A DNA stretch of 64,000 nucleotides from NCBI RefSeq assembly GCF_052324685.1, contig NC_135221.1, positions 5,633,739 through 5,697,738 of the forward strand. Direction: 5' to 3'. Position numbers and translations under genes: made by a program. The notes under the pieces were generated by a model. That model did not search any database and was not told the origin of the DNA. It saw nothing but the letters and a program-made list of their open reading frames with translations. Positions 58,501-64,000 of the stretch are shown here, piece after piece (position 1 is the first letter of the stretch; the number at the start of each line of letters is the position of its first letter). This stretch comes from Brachyhypopomus gauderio (taxonomy: Eukaryota > Chordata > Actinopteri > Gymnotiformes > Hypopomidae).

Positions 58501-61500
58501 TCCAGTGCCTGGGGCTCAAAGTCTTGTGTATAAATGTTTATATTGTATGTGTTAGAGGTCCAGAAAGGACATTCTGGTGGTGCTACCCATTTTTGCTCAG
58601 GGAATCTCACACCACAAAGTCACACAACAAAGCTGAGAGAAAAATCATCTTTACTGACATGTGAAACAACGAACCAGGCTAAATATGAACCACAAAAAAT
58701 ATGTAGTCATAGCTAAAGTCAAATGAGAGTAGGACAATACTACAGATGATAATTATAAGGAACACAACTTAATTATTACAACTTAGCATTAGACTTGTTA
58801 TGGAACTATTTTAAATGTATTTGTTTAGATAATTAAGTTTCAGTGATTAAACATATATTTGAATTCTTTGCACATTTGCATAACACACTCTGGGACCATT
58901 AATATAATACTCCCAATCAAATAAATGTGTGTAAAAAAGGAAATGTAGATGCTTAATTTTACAAATATGTAGGTAAACATATTTATACATGCTTTAAAAG
59001 AACACTACATGTTACGTTACTCTAAATCTATAATCAGCACTTAGGAAACGTTAACTTCACATTCACATGTGCAAAGTGGGTGTGGATGTTCATTAGACAG
59101 TTTGTGCTGGATCCTCTACTTTATTGACTGAAAACCATGAAAACTCACTCTTACAACTTAAATGGTGGGTTATTGTACTTCTTTTCTTATTTATAAGGGG
59201 ACTAAATGCGACTTTGTTGCTGCGAGTGGTCTAGGGTATTTTATTTGCTGCGGTTATCCTCTACTCCCCACTGCCCAGCAGGTGCACAGTGAATATATTG
59301 TCTCATTATGGTGCATCTTCCACGTGGCACTGGTCCCTGTGAGACATGTAGTGCTTAGAGAGTTGCTCAAGGGATCATTGCATCTTCTGTACAGTAGAAC
59401 AAATTCAAAGAGATTTAATGCAAACTCAATGATTAAGTTATTTAAGACTGACATATTGTAGTACTGATATAATGGTCCTACTCTGTGGAGTCCTGTACAA
59501 ATTCATCATGAGGAAGTTCATAATGAAACTTCAACTGGTCATTCTAAGACGACTTTGGGTGAAATCTGTTTTATTAAAAAGGCCTCATATTATTAAAAGA
59601 CCGTACCAAATTATGTTCTGAAAGATCTGGAAGGTTCCTTGTTCCTTGTCTCTCTCTCGCCCTCTCTTTTAGCAGGTAGATTACAGCAGTGTTATCAATC
59701 ATCCTTGACAGACTTTAATCAGAAACCATGGAAACTGGGTGTCGGGAGACCAAATGTTTTTCCATTTGTGATCACAATGGCTAATGCATCTGTATCTTCT
59801 CTGCCAAATTGGTACTGGAACATATCAGTTGCCCTGCAAAGCCCCACGTCTCCTTACAGAAACGATCGGTGATGCTTGTGGCCTTCATCTGCTCAGCTCA
59901 TGCAGAGTTCATGGCCAAAGGCCCCAGACCAAAGTCCTGAGCTGCTGCCCCTTGTAGTCGGGGGGTCGTGTTTCTCCTCCAGCTTCATAGCACGACGTCG
60001 CTACGGCTAACGTCGCGCCTCTTAGCTTTTGAAAGGGAGATTTTTCTGCACTTGTATTTCTCTTTGGGTACGTGTAACATGTGAAACATTTATCCCTCTA
60101 ATGCCTCTCAGATCCCCAATCACTGGCTACGTGTCTCTGTAGCACGATGAGGACATGAAGCCAAACAAGTTACTTCGCCACCAATTTTGGCTGAAGATTA
60201 AAAGGATATTAGTGCTGTATTAAATACTCTGATACCCACCATATGTTGTGAATTAAAGTGTTACATCATGCAGCTTCTCTGTTGCTCAATTTCCAAAAAC
60301 AGAAATCAAGACACAGGCAGTTGCTGTTACAATAATGACGTAATGTTAAATGAAGACTTTTATGCTGTGAAGTGAATGTCAGTAACTGCCATTGTTTTGT
60401 GTCTGTTCATGCTAATTACATTTTCCCTTTGCCAGATTAGCAAGAATAATGATATGACAACGTCAGTCTATTTGCAGCCAGATGTTTGTTGGAGACCAGG
60501 CAGTTCACTGGATCGCTGAAAGTGAAATGAAAGCACATCGTACACTTGGCAAACAAATTTACTGTGAACATTCAGTAAAAAAAAAATTACGTACCTATAC
60601 TTTTCAAAACAGTTTTTCTGAAGGACTCAAAGACTTACTGTTTTCTCTTTTAAATACCAAATGTAACATTACCAGGGCCTAACACCCCGGTCTGCATGAG
60701 ATGAGTTTAGAGGATATGCCAACTAACAGATTATACCACTAATTGAAACACAGATTAGACTCCACGTGCTTCTCCAGAGAAGGACCCGTTCCCAGACACT
60801 GGAAGAGAAGAAGACTAACGCCAGAGATAGAAAAACAAAGAAAAGATGGGAAGGATAAATAAATCTCATCTTGGCGTGTATTTATATACATGAGTTCTCT
60901 ATGTAATTCCTTATCAGTCCTAAACATCTTGATGGTTGGTAATAGTAGTCATGGAAGGGGAGAAATGTAACATTGCACATGGTTTTAAATTGAAATGAAC
61001 ATGAGTAAGTGTGTTGTGGATATGTCCAACCAATTTACTTTGAGTGAAGTGTCCTGGATTCTACCTGTTTATTATAATTTGACAATGGATTACTAAAATT
61101 ATCATACCTTTAACCAAGCAAGATGTCTTCCAATACCCTTGAGTTCTTGTGGCATAATTCTCCCCATTATGCCCAAGGTTATTCTGACACAGCCCAACAG
61201 ACATACTGTTTAGAGTGCTGCAATATCTGCAAGAAACTGATTTGTAGATCAAGACTGAATTTTAAAGAACTGAGAGCTTGCAGGAAATTCAACTTGCATA
61301 GAGTTGCTCCATTATGACTGTCAAGACCTCAGAAAAGATCGGGGCATTTGCTGGGCGTTGAACACAACTTCCACCGTGGTCTCTGGAGCACTAAATATTA
61401 CTGTGGGAAATTCTGGTCATAAGATCTCTGCTTTTAATCACCCAAGTGTTCCACCAGTTCACCTGCTAGAGGGGCTAGTGCAAAGTGTAAAGTCAATGGG

Positions 61501-61588
61501 GATGTTTCCGCTGTAAAGTCAGGAATGAGATTCATTGTGGAGAATTATTGCATAAGGTCTTGTATAACAGTCAATTAATGAGCATGAA
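55558..61588. other. Intergenic region, no gene seen
   Basis: 6 kb without a supportable protein or RNA gene. Open frames are under 100 codons and lack domains. Contains one tandem repeat (56330-56600). Confidence 0.5.
56330..56600. repeat. Tandem repeat, about 6.5 copies of 40 bp
   Basis: Unit TTCACATATGCACACTAATC followed by ATGGCTTAATCTCTGCTCTG, with one shortened copy. Confidence 0.9.
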
Positions 61589-62224
61589 CCAGTGACAGTA
61601 TATATAATGGACGGTATGTCACCGTTGACTCCCATTTTGAACGGTCATCTTGGATGCGCTTGTGCAGTAGATGAAAATTGGAGCCAGAGCATGCGCATTA
61701 GAACCGGTAGGCAGGACAGTATCTCCGCCCCGACATTTGTTAGGATACGCCCACCAGTATAGACACTTTTGACGTTTTACAAAATAAACAAAGGTAAAAG
61801 GCTTTAATACTGCTGTCGAGCGTTTTGCTGTCGAGCGTTTTGCTGTCGAGAGTTTTGCTGTTGAGCGCGTTCACGTTTGAGCATCTGGTATTAATGTCAA
61901 CCAACGCAGCTATTAACTGTCAATCATCTTATCGCCACCTTTAAGTAACACTTAATAACTTCTATAAAATCTGTTTATAGTAGAGAAAAACACCGGGAGA
62001 GATACTAACGCATTGGGGTCTTATAGAATTGACAAAATATAATTGCTCAAAAAACTTATTTTACGTGTAATAAAAATTCAAAGTTTCTCGTCCAGCCCGT
62101 TCACTAACATGGGAATGGGCGGGGTTAAAAGTTGTACTGCAGCCAGCCACTAGAGGGCAGCTGACACATGGAGGCTTCACTTTTCACTCGCGTCGTCCAG
62201 TCCATTTATATATACGGTCTCTGG
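61589..62224. mobile_element. Inverted-repeat element of 636 bp
   Basis: Left end CCAGTGACAGTATATATAAT then GGAC; the right end reversed reads CCAGAGACCGTATATATAAA then TGGAC. Inside is a 15-bp repeat GCTGTCGAGCGTTTT, four times (61812-61868), and a moderately GC-rich 61620-61760. Flanks share CATG two bases off the left end, so the target duplication is unclear. Non-autonomous. Confidence 0.6.
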
Positions 62225-63968
62225 CATGGACTAAGAGGCATTCCAATGAATGTTAAGAAACATTCTGGATGAGAAAAAGTTCAAATAAAAACCCCTATAC
62301 CCCTCCTGACTCAGGATAAAGGGGGAAAAACCTTTTCATAACAGGATTGCCAAAAGATGTTGAAGCCCTACACAACATTTTCACTGGAAACCAGAGCACC
62401 TGCGTTTACAGGTAAACAAGTTTAGGGTATTTAACAAAATGTAAGATTAACAATACAGTCAGGTTTAAGGTCTTTGCATGTCTCTTCTGTTGTAGTGAGA
62501 CATCCATGTGCACTGTGTCCACAGCAGCGAGAAATAAGAAAACCCAAGGAATTTCTGAACTCTCCTAACAAAATCCTAAAATACAGTTCTGGATCTGTAA
62601 TTACACACACAAATCCAAATGTACAACAGAGCATGATACCACACACTAGCAAGCACAATATATGCAAAAAACACAGTTCAGTGAGCACAATCCCTCGATG
62701 TTTTGAAAATAATGCGTTTTCCTTTCAGTGCTAAAAGCTAAGCCTCATAAGGAGGCGCTAAAGGGTTGTGAAGGTACACAGTCTAAAATCTGAATAATCA
62801 TCACCTCAGAGTGGCAATATGGCCCTGGCATGTGTACAAATGAAAAATTGTTGGAAGTCATTTCTGAATGCTGTTGGATCCTTCATCTTACTATGAATAT
62901 GTCTGGCAGATCTTTTGGTGACAAATACCTCACCTTTCAAGTATGTACCATCTGTTGATATTTGAATGGCATTTATTAAGGACTGATTTTATTGTGGAAT
63001 AAAAGTGGCCAGTGCTAATTGTCAAGTTCATATTGCTTTGTCTGGCCTCTTACTTTTGTCCCGTTCTGCTTTGACAGGACTACGCAGCTCAGCAGTGTGG
63101 GATGAAGAGGAGAGGACACACGTGAGATTCTCACAGCTGGCACGTGTGCCAAGAACTGCTGCGTGTTTGCGACTGGGGAAGCAGCGAATTTCACTGATCG
63201 CAACTTTTTCACCACCCATCTTAACTTTTCTCTCCCACTTCACCCTTTGACCCCCACTCCATGTCAGTCTCTCTCTCTTTTCCTGAGCCTTCAGTCAAGC
63301 AGAATAACCAGGGGGAGAAGCCTCATTAATTAATGGTAGTGATCTGCTCAGACCACTTCTGCAATCTTATATCTTAGAGACGCCATTTGAGCAGTGGACG
63401 GTGGAGCTCAGCCATGCATGCAGGGCCATCATAAAATTACACTAACTGGCTTCTTAAATACCATTTAAATGACATCAACAGTATCTAAAATTGAAATCAC
63501 AATATTTCTTTGTGTGAAATGTGCTTTAGCAAGTAATACTAAAATGTAAATAATATGATATGAAAACATGGTCAAATAACATATTACTAAAATCATATCA
63601 TAGGTGTATATGTGGGTAGAAATTATAGCTGGGGCATTTGTTTGAAAATTAAAAGTTCATTGAAACAGACTGTCTAAAACTTTCTAAAATGAAGAATACC
63701 ATAATATAATCTGTGACAACCCAAGATACCATTGTATGAAGAAGTATACTCTGGTAGACACATTTAATTCCACCATTTGTATTAGAACTTCTTTCAAGGT
63801 CTAATCAGGATTTTTTTTGTTGTTGTGATACTAACAAAGAATCCTTCAGGATCTACTGTATTATGAGTGTAATAGGGTCCATTTACACTCATATATCACG
63901 TTTGAAAGGCAGCACCATTGTTGGACCACAGTTAATTTGGTCTCCAGCCACATCTATCAATCAATCAA
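62225..63968. other. Right-hand intergenic flank
   Basis: No gene or clear repeat seen on either strand. Short open frames near 62474 and 63005 have no recognisable domain. Confidence 0.5.
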
Positions 63969-64000
63969 AATTTATTTGTATAGCGCTTTTCATAACACAT
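63969..64000 (-). mobile_element. Retroelement 3'-tail motif cut by the window edge
   Basis: AATTTATTTGTATAGCGCTT then TTCATAACACAT, the start of the same motif as at 9909; it runs off the window. Confidence 0.5.

Overview
This window is vertebrate nuclear DNA, almost certainly from a ray-finned fish. It has long spliced genes with GT-AG introns, fish-type DNA transposons and SINEs, and a fat1-mtnr1a neighbourhood that matches the FAT1-MTNR1A neighbourhood of human chromosome 4. Nothing bacterial, plasmid-like or CRISPR-like is present.

The left 28 kb holds one giant gene on the + strand, a fat1 orthologue or paralogue (FAT atypical cadherin). I assembled 25 coding exons from 2662 to 27494. 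Every splice phase agrees and the joined reading frame is 13,335 nt (4,444 codons plus stop; human FAT1 is about 4,588 aa). The order is signal peptide, a chain of about 34 cadherin repeats, laminin G, four EGF modules, one membrane span and a cytoplasmic tail of about 296 residues. Three points stand out. The first EGF module, before laminin G, survives only as a broken exon (22389-22504). A 46-bp tandem duplication in the last coding exon changes the tail reading frame, and the conserved FAT1 C-terminus is not encoded in frame. A phase-neutral 36-nt candidate alternative exon (26553-26588) sits exactly where the tail could take a 12-residue insert.

From 28 to 34 kb is intergenic DNA with a SINE, retroelement tails and a GT microsatellite. 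From 34277 to 42719 lies mtnr1a (melatonin receptor 1A, Mel1a), two coding exons split by a 7.4-kb intron after the first intracellular loop, giving a 351-aa receptor. The two genes are neighbours in the same orientation; I infer no functional link beyond conserved linkage.

From 42.7 to 64 kb I find no host protein gene. This part is repeat-rich: a 28-copy, 40-bp satellite with higher-order structure (44161-45277), a 178-bp hAT foldback MITE with 8-bp target duplications (46587-46764), a 1.4-kb 16/19-bp minisatellite (49500-50945), a solo LTR with 5-bp target duplications split by a MITE (51719-52615), and a nested cluster (52733-55555) in which a hAT-like element has landed in the terminal inverted repeat of a second DNA transposon that carries a frameshifted Myb/SANT gene. 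A further inverted-repeat element lies at 61589-62224.

I did not find a clearly new biological system. The most interesting material is the lineage-specific remodelling of fat1 and the datable transposon nest.
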